64,000 bases of DNA from Paenibacillus sp. (GTDB taxonomy: Bacteria; Bacillota; Bacilli; Paenibacillales; YIM-B00363): contig NZ_DASQNA010000027.1 of assembly GCF_035645195.1 (NCBI RefSeq), positions 94,916 to 158,915 on the forward strand, written 5' to 3'. The position numbers and the translations under genes were made by a program. Of this stretch, positions 17,847-27,306 are shown one piece after another (the first letter of the stretch is position 1; every line of letters starts with the position of its first letter). Under the pieces are notes generated by a model. It made no database searches. It saw nothing but the letters and a program-made list of their open reading frames with translations, and had not been told where the DNA came from.

Positions 17847-19301
17847 ATGCAAACACAAGTAGACTTTAGTTTATTAGAATCTTTAGCGCGCAGTAAAAAA
17901 CGTTCGGCAGCCTTACTATCTATTATTAATGTTGTATTGACTTGCATAGAGTTTATTCTCTATGCGGGCGGGTTTTATTGGCTATACTACTGGAGGGTTA
18001 TAGCGCAGTTTCCAAACGGACCCCAGGAGTTGTTTTTCTTGGCTGAATATCTGTTTTTATTTGTGGTAATACATGTTTGTTTTATAGCCCTTTTGATTGA
18101 TAAAGGGATTTTCCGGTTGGAACGTCAACGAAGTCTGATTGATGAACTGTTTTTAATAATCAAGAGTGCGTTCTTATCATACATGTTTGCAATTGGACTT
18201 ATGTTTATTCTTCAAACTAGCGTTGTATATTCAAGGCTGCATTTGCTTATCTATTTCTTTATCATGATTTTCATCGCGACAGTTTTTCGATCAGCTAAAG
18301 CTCTAATTCTCGCGAAGTTATCGAAAAACGAAAGGTACGTCCGTAACGTCCTTATTGTTGGCGCCGGCAGGATAGGGGAGCAAGTGAAAGCTTTCTTGCT
18401 GGGCCGGAAAAACATGGGATACAACTTAGTAGGAATGCTCGACGACCACAAAGAAGGGGATTGCATTATAGGGACCTTGGATGATTTAGAGCAGCAGTTG
18501 TGGGACAGGGGTGTCCATGAAGTGTACATCACTATTCCATCAGAAAAGAAGGTCATTCATGATCTGCTGATGAGAATTAGAAAATACGATGTACAAATTA
18601 AAGTGATTCCCGAAATGTATGACTATCTGCCTGGTACTGTTAACTACGAAAAGAACGATGCATTCCCTTATATGGAGTTTTACAAAAGTCCCCTTCGGGG
18701 AATGAAATTTTATGGTAAACGTCTGTTCGATATTATTGTTTCGTTGATCGGGATTATATTGTGTTTGCCCGTATTTAGCGTTATTGCGTTGTTAATAAAG
18801 CTAGATTCGAAGGGCCCCGTAATTTTTAAGCAAAAGAGGATTGGACAACATGGGGTGCCTTTCCAGATGTATAAATTTCGGTCTATGGTCGTAGACGCGG
18901 AAGAACTGAAAGCGAAGTTGGTAAGTCAGAATGAAGCCGACGGTCCGGTGTTTAAAATCAAAAGCGATCCTAGGGTTACGCGTGTCGGGCATTTTATTAG
19001 AAAGTATTCCCTCGACGAGTTACCTCAACTTTTTAATGTTTTGTTTGGGAGTATGAGCTTGATCGGGCCCAGACCACCGCTTCCCCAGGAAGTGGAGCAG
19101 TACAGCGATCATCAGTGGAGACGACTCGATTTACTTCCAGGGATCACAGGGCTGTGGCAAGTCAGCGGTCGAAGCGATTTGAGCTTTGAAGAATGGGTGT
19201 CTTTGGACATTTACTACATCCAGCATTGGAGCTTTGGGTTGGATCTTAAAATATTACTTAGAACAGTACCTGTAGTTCTTTTTAGCAAAGGGGCTTACTA
19301 A
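17847..19301 (+). CDS. Polyprenyl glycosylphosphotransferase that starts the repeat unit
   Basis: 484 residues. Four N-terminal membrane helices (about 20-145) precede a CoA-binding-like Rossmann domain (VGAGRIGEQVKAFL near 170). The C-terminal sugar transferase domain (from about 290) holds KRLFDIIVSLIGIILCLP, KQKRIGQHG, MYKFRSM and DELPQLFNVLFGSMSLIGPRPP, all diagnostic of the bacterial sugar-transferase (WbaP/EpsL) family. It moves a sugar-1-phosphate from a nucleotide sugar to undecaprenyl phosphate on the inner membrane face. The sugar identity is not readable. Start ATG 17847 follows the Wzz stop by 15 bases. Confidence 0.93.
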   Translation: MQTQVDFSLLESLARSKKRSAALLSIINVVLTCIEFILYAGGFYWLYYWRVIAQFPNGPQELFFLAEYLFLFVVIHVCFIALLIDKGIFRLERQRSLIDELFLIIKSAFLSYMFAIGLMFILQTSVVYSRLHLLIYFFIMIFIATVFRSAKALILAKLSKNERYVRNVLIVGAGRIGEQVKAFLLGRKNMGYNLVGMLDDHKEGDCIIGTLDDLEQQLWDRGVHEVYITIPSEKKVIHDLLMRIRKYDVQIKVIPEMYDYLPGTVNYEKNDAFPYMEFYKSPLRGMKFYGKRLFDIIVSLIGIILCLPVFSVIALLIKLDSKGPVIFKQKRIGQHGVPFQMYKFRSMVVDAEELKAKLVSQNEADGPVFKIKSDPRVTRVGHFIRKYSLDELPQLFNVLFGSMSLIGPRPPLPQEVEQYSDHQWRRLDLLPGITGLWQVSGRSDLSFEEWVSLDIYYIQHWSFGLDLKILLRTVPVVLFSKGAY

Positions 19302-19319
19302 TACTCGGGGGTGCACATT

Positions 19320-20120
19320 GTGAAGGTTGTAATATTAGCGGGTGGTTTTGGTACAAGGATTAGCGAAGAATCGCATTTGAAACCCAAACCGATGATCGAA
19401 ATCGGTGGAAAGCCGATTCTATGGCATATTATGAAATCATATTCCCATTATGGTTTTAACGATTTTGTGATTTGTTTAGGGTACAAAGGGTATTATATTA
19501 AGGAATATTTTGCTCATTATTTTTTACATGAATCCGATGTAACCTTTGACTTTAGGAATAATAACGATCGCATAATCCATAACCATTCCGCCGAGCCTTG
19601 GCGGGTAACATTGGTCGACACCGGTATGGATACAATGACGGGTGGGCGCGTCAAAAGGGTCCAGCCTTACATCGGAAACGAAACGTTTATGATGACATAC
19701 GGGGATGGAGTGGCTGACGTCAATATAACTGATTTAGTCAGATATCATAAAACCCATGGTAAGTTAGCAACTGTTACTTCGACGCAACCTGGCGGAAGAT
19801 TTGGAGCGCTAGATCTGGATGGAAGCAGCCAAGTGTTGGGTTTTCAAGAAAAGCCGAAGGGTGACGGAGCTTGGATTAATGCGGGATATTTTGTTCTAGA
19901 GCCTGAGGTGTTTAATTACATTGATGGAGACAGTACCATTTTTGAGAAAGAGCCTCTTGAAAATTTGGCCAGAGACGGAGAATTAGTCGCCTATAAACAC
20001 CAAGGCTTCTGGCAACCTATGGACACATTACGGGACAAAACTCTTCTGGAATCCTTGTGGCAAAGCAAAAAGAGCCCGTGGAAAGTATGGGGAGAAAAGG
20101 GTAAAACGGTGAATGTATGA
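19320..20120 (+). CDS. rfbF: Glucose-1-phosphate cytidylyltransferase
   Basis: 266 residues. It makes CDP-glucose from CTP and glucose-1-phosphate, the first step to CDP-linked 6-deoxy and 3,6-dideoxy sugars. The N-terminal nucleotidyltransferase signature VVILAGGFGTRISEES is followed by PKPMIEIGGKPILWHIMKSY, MTYGDGVADVN and GWINAGYF-like motifs (AWINAGYFVLEPEV). I chose GTG 19320 (MKVVILAGG) because GGGGGTG sits eight bases upstream; the annotatable GTG 19311 overlaps that site. The stop overlaps the next start by four bases (ATGA), so translation is coupled to rfbG. Confidence 0.95.
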   Translation: MKVVILAGGFGTRISEESHLKPKPMIEIGGKPILWHIMKSYSHYGFNDFVICLGYKGYYIKEYFAHYFLHESDVTFDFRNNNDRIIHNHSAEPWRVTLVDTGMDTMTGGRVKRVQPYIGNETFMMTYGDGVADVNITDLVRYHKTHGKLATVTSTQPGGRFGALDLDGSSQVLGFQEKPKGDGAWINAGYFVLEPEVFNYIDGDSTIFEKEPLENLARDGELVAYKHQGFWQPMDTLRDKTLLESLWQSKKSPWKVWGEKGKTVNV

Positions 20121-21199
20121 TTAATAATGCGTTCTGGTCAGGGAAAAAAGTTTTTCTTACTGGGCATACTGGCTTCAAAGGCGCTTGGTTATGCCTTTGG
20201 TTGCATAGTCTTGGCGCGAAGGTTACCGGTTATGCGTTGCAACCCCCATCAAAACCGAATTTATTTGAATTGGCAAGGGTAGACGAGTTGATTTATTCTG
20301 TAATCGGAGATATCACGGATGGACCGTTTTTGAAGAAAGCGATGATGGAAGCCGATCCGGATATCGTCATTCATATGGCGGCACAACCCCTGGTCAGGGA
20401 GTCGTACCTCTTACCCGTAGAGACTTATGCTACGAATGTTATGGGGACAGTTCATCTTCTAGAAGCCGTCAGAAGTTGCCGGAACGTTAAAGCGGTTGTG
20501 AATGTGACGACGGATAAATGTTACGAGAATAAGGAATGGGTTTGGGGATACCGTGAAAACGAACCCATGGGTGGCTACGACCCTTATTCGAACAGTAAAG
20601 CCTGCTCTGAATTGGTGACGTCCGCATATAGGAGTTCTTATTTTAATCCAAGCAAATATGAAGAACACGGGGTTGCGCTGGCATCCGCAAGAGCGGGTAA
20701 CGTGATCGGCGGGGGAGATTGGGCTACGGACAGGCTGATACCTGATTGTGTTCGTTCACTGTTAAATGGCGAAAAAATCGTTATTAGAAATCCAAGCGCT
20801 ATTAGGCCTTGGCAGCATGTTTTGGAACCGCTCAGCGGTTACCTATTGCTTGCTGAAAAGCTATTCGAGGGTAACGGCAAATATGCGGAAGGTTGGAATT
20901 TCGGTCCGAACGACGATGACGCCAAACCGGTCGAGTGGATTGTGCGGAAATTGTGTGAAAAATGGCCCGATTCAGCTGGTTATAATGTTGATAACAACCC
21001 ACATCCACATGAAGCTAATTTCTTAAAGTTGGATTGCTCTAAAGCTAAAACAGTTTTGGGATGGCATCCGGCTTGGAGTCTCGATGAGGCGCTTAGTCAA
21101 ATACTCAAATGGGTATATGCATATCGGGATGGGGAAGACATGAGGAAGATATCCATGGAACAAATTGCAGAGTATACGAGGACGAAAACATATGTTTGA
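20117..21199 (+). CDS. rfbG: CDP-glucose 4,6-dehydratase
   Basis: 360 residues. NAD-dependent short-chain dehydrogenase that turns CDP-glucose into CDP-4-keto-6-deoxyglucose. Evidence: the Rossmann motif GHTGFKGAWLCLWL, HMAAQPLVRESY, VNVTTDKCYENKEW and the catalytic Y-x3-K in YDPYSNSKACSE, all characteristic of this enzyme rather than of dTDP-glucose dehydratase. It overlaps rfbF by four bases and the epimerase gene by eight bases, forming a tight CDP-sugar cassette. Confidence 0.95.
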   Translation: MINNAFWSGKKVFLTGHTGFKGAWLCLWLHSLGAKVTGYALQPPSKPNLFELARVDELIYSVIGDITDGPFLKKAMMEADPDIVIHMAAQPLVRESYLLPVETYATNVMGTVHLLEAVRSCRNVKAVVNVTTDKCYENKEWVWGYRENEPMGGYDPYSNSKACSELVTSAYRSSYFNPSKYEEHGVALASARAGNVIGGGDWATDRLIPDCVRSLLNGEKIVIRNPSAIRPWQHVLEPLSGYLLLAEKLFEGNGKYAEGWNFGPNDDDAKPVEWIVRKLCEKWPDSAGYNVDNNPHPHEANFLKLDCSKAKTVLGWHPAWSLDEALSQILKWVYAYRDGEDMRKISMEQIAEYTRTKTYV

Positions 21200-21737
21200 A
21201 CTTAAAAAGACGATCTTTGACGGTTGCTACGAAATGATCCCCCGCGTCCTATCGGACCAACGGGGGAAATTCATAAAAACATTTCATAGCATTGCATTCT
21301 CAACTTTGGGACTTGATTTCCAATCACAGGAAGAGTACTATTCTGTGTCACACAAGAACGTGATCCGCGGGCTCCATTTCCAGATTCCGCCGATGGACCA
21401 TAAAAAAATAGTCTACTGCGTATCAGGAGAAGTATTGGACGTTGTCGTCGACCTTAGGGTCGGTTCACCGACCTATGGTCAATTTCAAATGTTTGAACTT
21501 AATGAGGCTAAGGCGAATATGATCTACATCCCGAGCGGGTTAGCACATGGATTCCTTACTTTAAGCGAATCCGCGATTTTATTGTACAAAGTGACGTCAG
21601 TCTATTCACCAGAGCATGATGGAGGAATTCATTGGAATTCCATTGGGATCCCTTGGGGGGTTGATCGACCGATCATTTCGGATCGAGACAAATCTTTTCC
21701 GAGTCTGGTGGACTTCGAAAGTCCATTTACATTTTAA
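21192..21737 (+). CDS. RmlC-type cupin epimerase, likely acting on the CDP-keto-sugar
   Basis: 181 residues from ATG 21192; GAGGACG upstream and the eight-base overlap with rfbG support this start over TTG 21165. The cupin motifs of dTDP-4-keto-rhamnose 3,5-epimerases are visible: GKFIKTFH, IRGLHFQIPPMDHKK, VSGEVLDVVVDLRVGSPTYG, IPSGLAHGFLTLSESAILLYK. No dTDP-sugar genes (rmlA, rmlB, rmlD) lie in the window, so the likely substrate is a CDP-4-keto-6-deoxy sugar, as for AscE in the Yersinia CDP-ascarylose pathway. This assignment rests on context; the sequence alone cannot separate the nucleotide carriers. Confidence 0.8.
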   Translation: MFELKKTIFDGCYEMIPRVLSDQRGKFIKTFHSIAFSTLGLDFQSQEEYYSVSHKNVIRGLHFQIPPMDHKKIVYCVSGEVLDVVVDLRVGSPTYGQFQMFELNEAKANMIYIPSGLAHGFLTLSESAILLYKVTSVYSPEHDGGIHWNSIGIPWGVDRPIISDRDKSFPSLVDFESPFTF

Positions 21738-21752
21738 TAGGGGATTGCGGAT

Positions 21753-22667
21753 ATGTTTAACAACGTAGTGGTGACGGGTGGAACTGGTTTTGTCGGATCC
21801 CATCTGGTGAAACGTTTGGTAGATTTAGATTGTCAAGTTCATGTAATAGTTAGGCCCTCTTCGGAACTACACTTACTGAAGTCCGTCGAAAACAAAGTCA
21901 ACTTTCATGTGTTTAGCGGTGAAACGAACCACCTATCCGAAATGTTCAAGCAATTTCAACCAGAACTTGTGTTCCATCTAGCCTCGTTATTTATTTCCGA
22001 ACATACTTCGGAACAGGTCTTGCCATTAATTGGTAGTAATGTCGCTTTTTCCGCGCAAATCCTTGAGGCAATGGCGGTATCGGGTACCAATTATATCGTG
22101 AACACAGGAACAGCGTGGCAGCATTTTAAGGGCGAAGATTACAACCCAGTAAATTTGTATGCTGCAACCAAACAGGCGTTTGAAAGTATTTTAACATACT
22201 ATGTTGAGGCTAGAGGGGTTAGGGCTACAACACTAAAATTATTTGATACTTACGGGCCCGATGATCCGAGAAAGAAATTGTTTCATTTGTTGCACCATGT
22301 CTCAATGAGTGGACAAAGATTGGATATGTCACCGGGGGAACAACTTATTAACGTCGTTTACATCGATGATGTAGTCGACGCTTTCATATTAGCCGGTCGG
22401 TTATTGATAGAACAAGCGATAGGGAATAATTCACACTTTGCTGTAGCTTCTAATGAAGTAGTTTCTCTAAGAAAACTAGTATCTATATATTCTGAGCTAA
22501 CTGGAAGAGATTTAAATATTAATTGGGGCGGGAGACAGTACCGCTCGCGCGAAGTAATGTTTCCCTGGAGTAATGGACCAACATTACCTGGCTGGACACC
22601 CAAAGTAAGCCTTGAGAAAGGGATTAGATTGCTTGAACAAGCGGTCAGATCGAATAGCAAGATATGA
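21753..22667 (+). CDS. NAD(P)-dependent sugar epimerase/reductase (CDP-sugar reductase candidate)
   Basis: 304 residues of extended short-chain dehydrogenase type: VVVTGGTGFVGSHLVKRL at the N-terminus, VFHLASLF, NTGTAWQH and the active-site Y-x3-K in NLYAATKQAFE, then LKLFDTYGPDDPR and VYIDDVVDAFILA. The pattern resembles the 4-reductases that finish CDP-3,6-dideoxy sugars (abequose, paratose or ascarylose synthases). It lies 15 bases after the epimerase gene and overlaps the flippase gene by four bases. Which stereoisomer it makes cannot be deduced. Confidence 0.75.
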   Translation: MFNNVVVTGGTGFVGSHLVKRLVDLDCQVHVIVRPSSELHLLKSVENKVNFHVFSGETNHLSEMFKQFQPELVFHLASLFISEHTSEQVLPLIGSNVAFSAQILEAMAVSGTNYIVNTGTAWQHFKGEDYNPVNLYAATKQAFESILTYYVEARGVRATTLKLFDTYGPDDPRKKLFHLLHHVSMSGQRLDMSPGEQLINVVYIDDVVDAFILAGRLLIEQAIGNNSHFAVASNEVVSLRKLVSIYSELTGRDLNINWGGRQYRSREVMFPWSNGPTLPGWTPKVSLEKGIRLLEQAVRSNSKI

Positions 22668-24199
22668 GTCCCATAGCAAAGAAAATCGCATTCGGCATCC
22701 TTAGCGGTGGCGGGTTAACCCTCATCCAAATCTTTGTGTCCTTGGTTCAAATTCGGTTGGTTGTCGAATTTTTGCCTGATAGTCTCGGCGGAGTTTGGTT
22801 TTTGTTTCTAACGTTTGGATTATATATATCCTTTTTTGATTTGGGGATAAGTCCCACTATAAGTAGGGAAATTAGTTTTATTCGCGGAACAGCAAACGTT
22901 TCGGAACCGGAAAAACAAACACAAATTGCCGACTTAATCCAAACAAATTTACGGATGTTTCAAATCATTGCCTTAATCGTTTTTGTAGTTGGTTTGTTTG
23001 CCGGGGAGGGGTATTTCCATGCAATCGGTCATGAGGGCGTTTGGTGGGCTTGGTTCGTCTTCATGCTGGGCGCTTCCTTTAACCTTTGGGGAAATGCGAA
23101 TTTTTCAGCTTTGTACGGTCTCGGCAATGTTGCCGAGGAACGAGTGATCCGCTCAGTTACTCAAATCATTGGGTTAATCTTGAGCATCGTTTTATTGTAC
23201 TTAGGGTTTGACTTGTTGGGCCTGGCTTTTGCCTGGACGTTGCAAAATTCGTTGGCAAGAGTAATTGGAAGAATAGTGTTATATCGGAGATATCCATTTC
23301 TTCGGGAAGTACAAGGAAGATACTCGAAGGAGCTCCTTAAAAAAATTGTAATGCCCAGTTTAAAATGGGCAATTACGAGTTTAGGGGCTTTATTAATTTT
23401 GAATACAGGAAATGTCATTATTTCCATAAATCTTGGAACAGAAAAAATTCCGTCATATGAGGCTGTAGTTAAAATTGTAACAACACTATCGACACTGTCC
23501 ATCATGATCATTAATACTTCGACCCCTTTCGTTTCAAATGCTTTTGCTGCCGGAAAAATTGAGGATGTAAAGCAATTGTTCACGCGAAATGTAAAGTTGG
23601 GTATGGCTTTAATGATCTCCTTAGTTTCATTCATCGCGGTGTTCGGTAGGGGGATCGTCGGTATTTGGCTTGGGGAAGAGAATTTCGCCGGGGAACTAGT
23701 CTTATGGACTCTGCTACTTATGCTTACATTGGAAGTTCATCATGTCATACACGCTACAGTCATAATGGCTTGCGGTAAAGTTATTTTCCACTGGGTTGCC
23801 ATTTTTGCGGGAATTTTTAATGTTATCTTAGCAACTGTTCTTGTAAAGCATTATGACCTTTGGGGCGTTGCCTTAGCAATTTTTCTAGCCCAAATTTTAA
23901 CGAATAATTGGTACGCACCATATAAAACGTTACGTTTTTTCAAGATGTCTATACGTAAATATATATTGAGTACAGGGTTACCGTTAACGATTTATTCCAT
24001 AATCGGGTTATGCGTGGCGGTAGGATTACAATTAGTAACTCAAGGACTTCCCTCTATTTTGTCGATTGTAATTTCGTTCCTCTGCTGCATTGCGGTATCT
24101 GTGGCTCTAACATACATTTTACTGCTGAACGAGAAGGATAAAGACGCAATAAAAGCGGTGTTTACAAAATGGAGGCTTGTTTATGGCACCAACCGATAA
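22664..24199 (+). CDS. Wzx-type lipid-linked oligosaccharide flippase
   Basis: 511 residues with 12 to 14 hydrophobic helices spread over the full length and the N-terminal pattern typical of polysaccharide-type MOP transporters (GGGLTLIQIFVSLVQIRLVV, then WFLFLTFGLYISFFDLGISP). It should flip the undecaprenyl-linked repeat unit to the outer membrane face. ATG 22664 overlaps the preceding stop (ATGA). Its end overlaps the next glycosyltransferase start by 17 bases. Confidence 0.88.
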   Translation: MSPIAKKIAFGILSGGGLTLIQIFVSLVQIRLVVEFLPDSLGGVWFLFLTFGLYISFFDLGISPTISREISFIRGTANVSEPEKQTQIADLIQTNLRMFQIIALIVFVVGLFAGEGYFHAIGHEGVWWAWFVFMLGASFNLWGNANFSALYGLGNVAEERVIRSVTQIIGLILSIVLLYLGFDLLGLAFAWTLQNSLARVIGRIVLYRRYPFLREVQGRYSKELLKKIVMPSLKWAITSLGALLILNTGNVIISINLGTEKIPSYEAVVKIVTTLSTLSIMIINTSTPFVSNAFAAGKIEDVKQLFTRNVKLGMALMISLVSFIAVFGRGIVGIWLGEENFAGELVLWTLLLMLTLEVHHVIHATVIMACGKVIFHWVAIFAGIFNVILATVLVKHYDLWGVALAIFLAQILTNNWYAPYKTLRFFKMSIRKYILSTGLPLTIYSIIGLCVAVGLQLVTQGLPSILSIVISFLCCIAVSVALTYILLLNEKDKDAIKAVFTKWRLVYGTNR

Positions 24200-25196
24200 T
24201 ATGTTGATCAGTGTTGCTGTCCCTACATTGAACCGTTGCGCCTATCTTAGAGAAGCGCTCGAGAGCATCTTAAGCCAGACCTACACCAATATTGAAGTCA
24301 TTGTTTCTAATAACCAATCTACGGATGAAACACGGGAATTTCTTGATTTAATAAGAGACCCGAGGGTAGCGGTCTTCCACCATGAAAAAAGGCTCTCTAT
24401 GGTGGAGAATTGGAATTTCTGCCTTAGCAAGAGTTCCGGTGTTTATTTCCTTCTGTTATCCGACGACGATTTTCTGGACGCGAAATTTATCGAGGAATGT
24501 ATATCGGCTATTAATAGGCTCCGAGTGGAGGAGAAGGAAGACATTTCAGTAATATATGGGAATGTCATAACAGTTGATACTCACGGGATGCAATTATACA
24601 GTCGAAAGAATGAAAGTATTACAGAACCCGAATTAGGTTGGCAGTTTCTTGCGGGTTGGTTCCGTGAAAACCGAAATGTTCAACTATGTTCTACGCTTTT
24701 TGAAACGGAACAATTGAAGGCCATCGGAGGCTTCACAAGTGATAATTTATATGCACCGGATGCGATTTCCAGGAATTTGTTATTAATTAATGCGAAAACG
24801 CTGTTTGTTCCGAATGCCAAATCCTATTACCGAGTGCACCTCTCAAGCGAAACCAATTCGACTTTTAGTGCTTCGACAAGATTAGATTGGGATTTGAAGA
24901 TGGTATCACTGATCTTATCAAAGATGGATAAAGCCGAATATATCCCTTGGTTAACGAAACTTGGTTTCAGGTACGCAAAAAAACGGTATATTTTAAGTTC
25001 TTTGGAACGCATTCAATCGGGGAATTGGCTGGAAAACCTAAGTTCCTTCAACCAAAAATATGTTCGGGTTTTTGGGCGCAAGGACTTATTCTTGCTGGGA
25101 TTGCCGGAGTTGGCGCTGCGCTTTATATTGAACAACAGATTAGGCCGACAATTTAAAGGTGTTGTAAGAAATGTTATAAACTTAAGGAGTGCTTGA
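24183..25196 (+). CDS. Glycosyltransferase family 2
   Basis: 337 residues from ATG 24183, with GGAGG seven bases upstream inside the flippase gene; TTG 24177 is less likely. The GT-A fold motifs are near the N-terminus: ISVAVPTLNRCAYLREALES, SQTYTNIEVIVSNNQSTDET and the metal-binding LLLSDDDFLD. No membrane helix is evident, so it acts at the inner face on the lipid-linked unit. The donor and acceptor sugars are unknown. Confidence 0.88.
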   Translation: MAPTDNMLISVAVPTLNRCAYLREALESILSQTYTNIEVIVSNNQSTDETREFLDLIRDPRVAVFHHEKRLSMVENWNFCLSKSSGVYFLLLSDDDFLDAKFIEECISAINRLRVEEKEDISVIYGNVITVDTHGMQLYSRKNESITEPELGWQFLAGWFRENRNVQLCSTLFETEQLKAIGGFTSDNLYAPDAISRNLLLINAKTLFVPNAKSYYRVHLSSETNSTFSASTRLDWDLKMVSLILSKMDKAEYIPWLTKLGFRYAKKRYILSSLERIQSGNWLENLSSFNQKYVRVFGRKDLFLLGLPELALRFILNNRLGRQFKGVVRNVINLRSA

Positions 25197-25197
25197 G

Positions 25198-26118
25198 GTG
25201 AGTGAAAGGAACGAACCGGAAATCTCAATCGTAATATGCACGTATAACAGGGCAGACGTCCTTGAAAGAACGCTAACGTATTTGTTAGGAGTTAACGGGA
25301 TCAACCTTACTGAAGTGATTATTGTTGATAATAATTCAACGGATCATACGCGGCAAATCGTCGAGAAGTTCGTACCTCGCTTTCAGCGGATGATTTATGT
25401 ATTGGAGATTAAGCAAGGCCTTTCCATTGCTAGGAATACTGGAGTCAAGCGTGCGCAAGCACCCATTATTGCATTTTTAGACGATGACGCTTTTCCGGAA
25501 AAACATTGGTGTAAAAGCATTCTTGAGGGATTCCAGGTAAATGATAAGATCATGGCGCTTGGCGGAATCATAGAATTGGAGTTCGATGGGGAAAGGCCTT
25601 CATGGCTGTTGCCCCAACTGGAACCTTTATACTCCTGCTTGGATTTAGGAGATACACAGGGTCCGTTTCCAAACTTGCTCCACCCGCTAGGGGCTAACAT
25701 GGCCTTTAGGTGCGAAGTGTTCCACCAACATAAGTTTCCAGAAAATTTAGGTAGGAAAGGGAAGTCGTTGTTATCGGGTGAGGAGTCGTATCTATTTTCC
25801 TTAATACGTAGAGACAAGGGAATTATATATTATTTTCCTAAAATGAAGGTTAGGCATTTTGTAGCAAAAGATAGGCTTTCTAAAGATTGGTTAATCAGGC
25901 GATACAAGGCGGAGGGGGTTTCTAAGGCGATGGGGGCAATGACCATTTTCCGACGGTTCGCTCTGTTTGCCGTCACCATCACTAAAATTCTCCTTCTGAT
26001 CGCTGAGAAACCGTTTCTCAAACTAAAAGGGGACGGGCACACTTTGTTAAATAATTGCAGGCTAACAAGTCAATTTGCTGCAATGAATGAATTGTTTCGT
26101 GGGAAGACAGGTACGTGA
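25198..26118 (+). CDS. Glycosyltransferase family 2
   Basis: 306 residues from GTG 25198, one base after the preceding stop. AAGGAG is eight bases upstream, which favours this start over GTG 25189. GT-A motifs: ISIVICTYNRADVLERTL, EVIIVDNNSTDHTRQ, GLSIARNTGVK and the D-D-D of IIAFLDDDAFPEKHW. The C-terminal part (after about 230) is basic and partly hydrophobic, which could aid membrane association. The sugar specificity is unknown. Confidence 0.88.
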   Translation: MSERNEPEISIVICTYNRADVLERTLTYLLGVNGINLTEVIIVDNNSTDHTRQIVEKFVPRFQRMIYVLEIKQGLSIARNTGVKRAQAPIIAFLDDDAFPEKHWCKSILEGFQVNDKIMALGGIIELEFDGERPSWLLPQLEPLYSCLDLGDTQGPFPNLLHPLGANMAFRCEVFHQHKFPENLGRKGKSLLSGEESYLFSLIRRDKGIIYYFPKMKVRHFVAKDRLSKDWLIRRYKAEGVSKAMGAMTIFRRFALFAVTITKILLLIAEKPFLKLKGDGHTLLNNCRLTSQFAAMNELFRGKTGT

Positions 26119-26142
26119 CAAGTATAAGAGGAGGGTTTCCAC

Positions 26143-27306
26143 ATGGATATACTTGTCGTTACCGACAAGCTATACCCCGATGAATCAGGTGGTTCCTGCA
26201 CCTACGCATTTGAAACAACAAACCACTTGACCAAACTAGGGAATAACGTAAGTATTTTTACGGGTTATCCGGAGAAACGAACGAATGATGCCTTTTTCCC
26301 TGGTATTACCATATACAGAGATCTTGAAAAGAAAAACTTGTTAAAATCCGCTAAAAGTTTAGAGACGGTCTTGAAGTCAAATCATTACGACGTTATTATC
26401 TTCCATTCCATTATATCATGGTTTCTATATTATCTTGCTGTACGTCTCTTTAACCACAGGAAAACGTACACCACGCTCGGCATTTACCATGGGCCGTGGT
26501 ACAAAGAGGCTTTATTAAAATTCAAGGGGAATAAATCCTATTTTAAATATTCGTTAGTTCCGGTAATGAGATTGTTAGAATATTTTTATGCGAATTCAGT
26601 CGATTCTTTCCTTTTCTTGAGTAATTACATGAAACATCAACTGGCGAATACAAATAAAAGAGTATTGAATAAAACCTCCAAAATAATTCCAGGAGGTGTC
26701 AATGTTGCTGAATTTCAGAGGAGGATGGACAAAGCCAATGCCCGAAAGATCCTCAAAATACCAGAAAATAAATTTGTAATCTTTTCACTTAGAAGATTAG
26801 AATATAGGATGGGAATACAGAATGGCATTGAAGCTATTTCAAGAATCCCAAATGATAATATAATATTTATGGTTGGCGGCAAGGGTCCTTACGAAACAGT
26901 TTTAAAGGAGAAGGCGGCAACATCAGGAATCGATTGCGTGTTTCTTGGCTATATCCCTCAGGATCAGTTGCATCTATATTTTTGCGCCGCGGACCTTTTC
27001 TTGGTACCGTCCATCGATCTAGAGGGCTTCGGTTTGGTTAATCTCGAAGCATTGGCTATGGAATTGCCCGTATTAGTAACCCCACAAGGCGGTATGAAGG
27101 AAATCCAGGGTGTATTTAAATACTTTTACGTGTCAGAGAGCAATACCGTAGAAGACTTGGCAATAAAAATTAAAGAACTGCAAGATAATCTAAGAGGAAC
27201 GGAATCATTCGTTGATGAAACAATCAAAAGGTTTGATTGGAGTCATATAACGGAGGAAATATACCTATATGTTAAAGAACTCGCAGCTCGAACCCAAGCA
27301 GATTAA
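26143..27306 (+). CDS. Glycosyltransferase family 4 (GT-B fold)
   Basis: 387 residues. The N-terminal acceptor domain begins ILVVTDKLYPDESGG. The donor domain holds IFSLRRLEYRMGIQNGI, FMVGGKGPYETVLK, VFLGYIPQDQLHLYF and the nucleotide-sugar motif E-G-F-G-L-V-N-L-E-A-L-A (E-x7-E), followed by VLVTPQGGMKEI. GAGGAGGG lies eight bases before ATG 26143. Retaining transfer to the lipid-linked unit is expected; the sugars are unknown. The end overlaps the following membrane-protein gene by 38 bases. Confidence 0.9.
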   Translation: MDILVVTDKLYPDESGGSCTYAFETTNHLTKLGNNVSIFTGYPEKRTNDAFFPGITIYRDLEKKNLLKSAKSLETVLKSNHYDVIIFHSIISWFLYYLAVRLFNHRKTYTTLGIYHGPWYKEALLKFKGNKSYFKYSLVPVMRLLEYFYANSVDSFLFLSNYMKHQLANTNKRVLNKTSKIIPGGVNVAEFQRRMDKANARKILKIPENKFVIFSLRRLEYRMGIQNGIEAISRIPNDNIIFMVGGKGPYETVLKEKAATSGIDCVFLGYIPQDQLHLYFCAADLFLVPSIDLEGFGLVNLEALAMELPVLVTPQGGMKEIQGVFKYFYVSESNTVEDLAIKIKELQDNLRGTESFVDETIKRFDWSHITEEIYLYVKELAARTQAD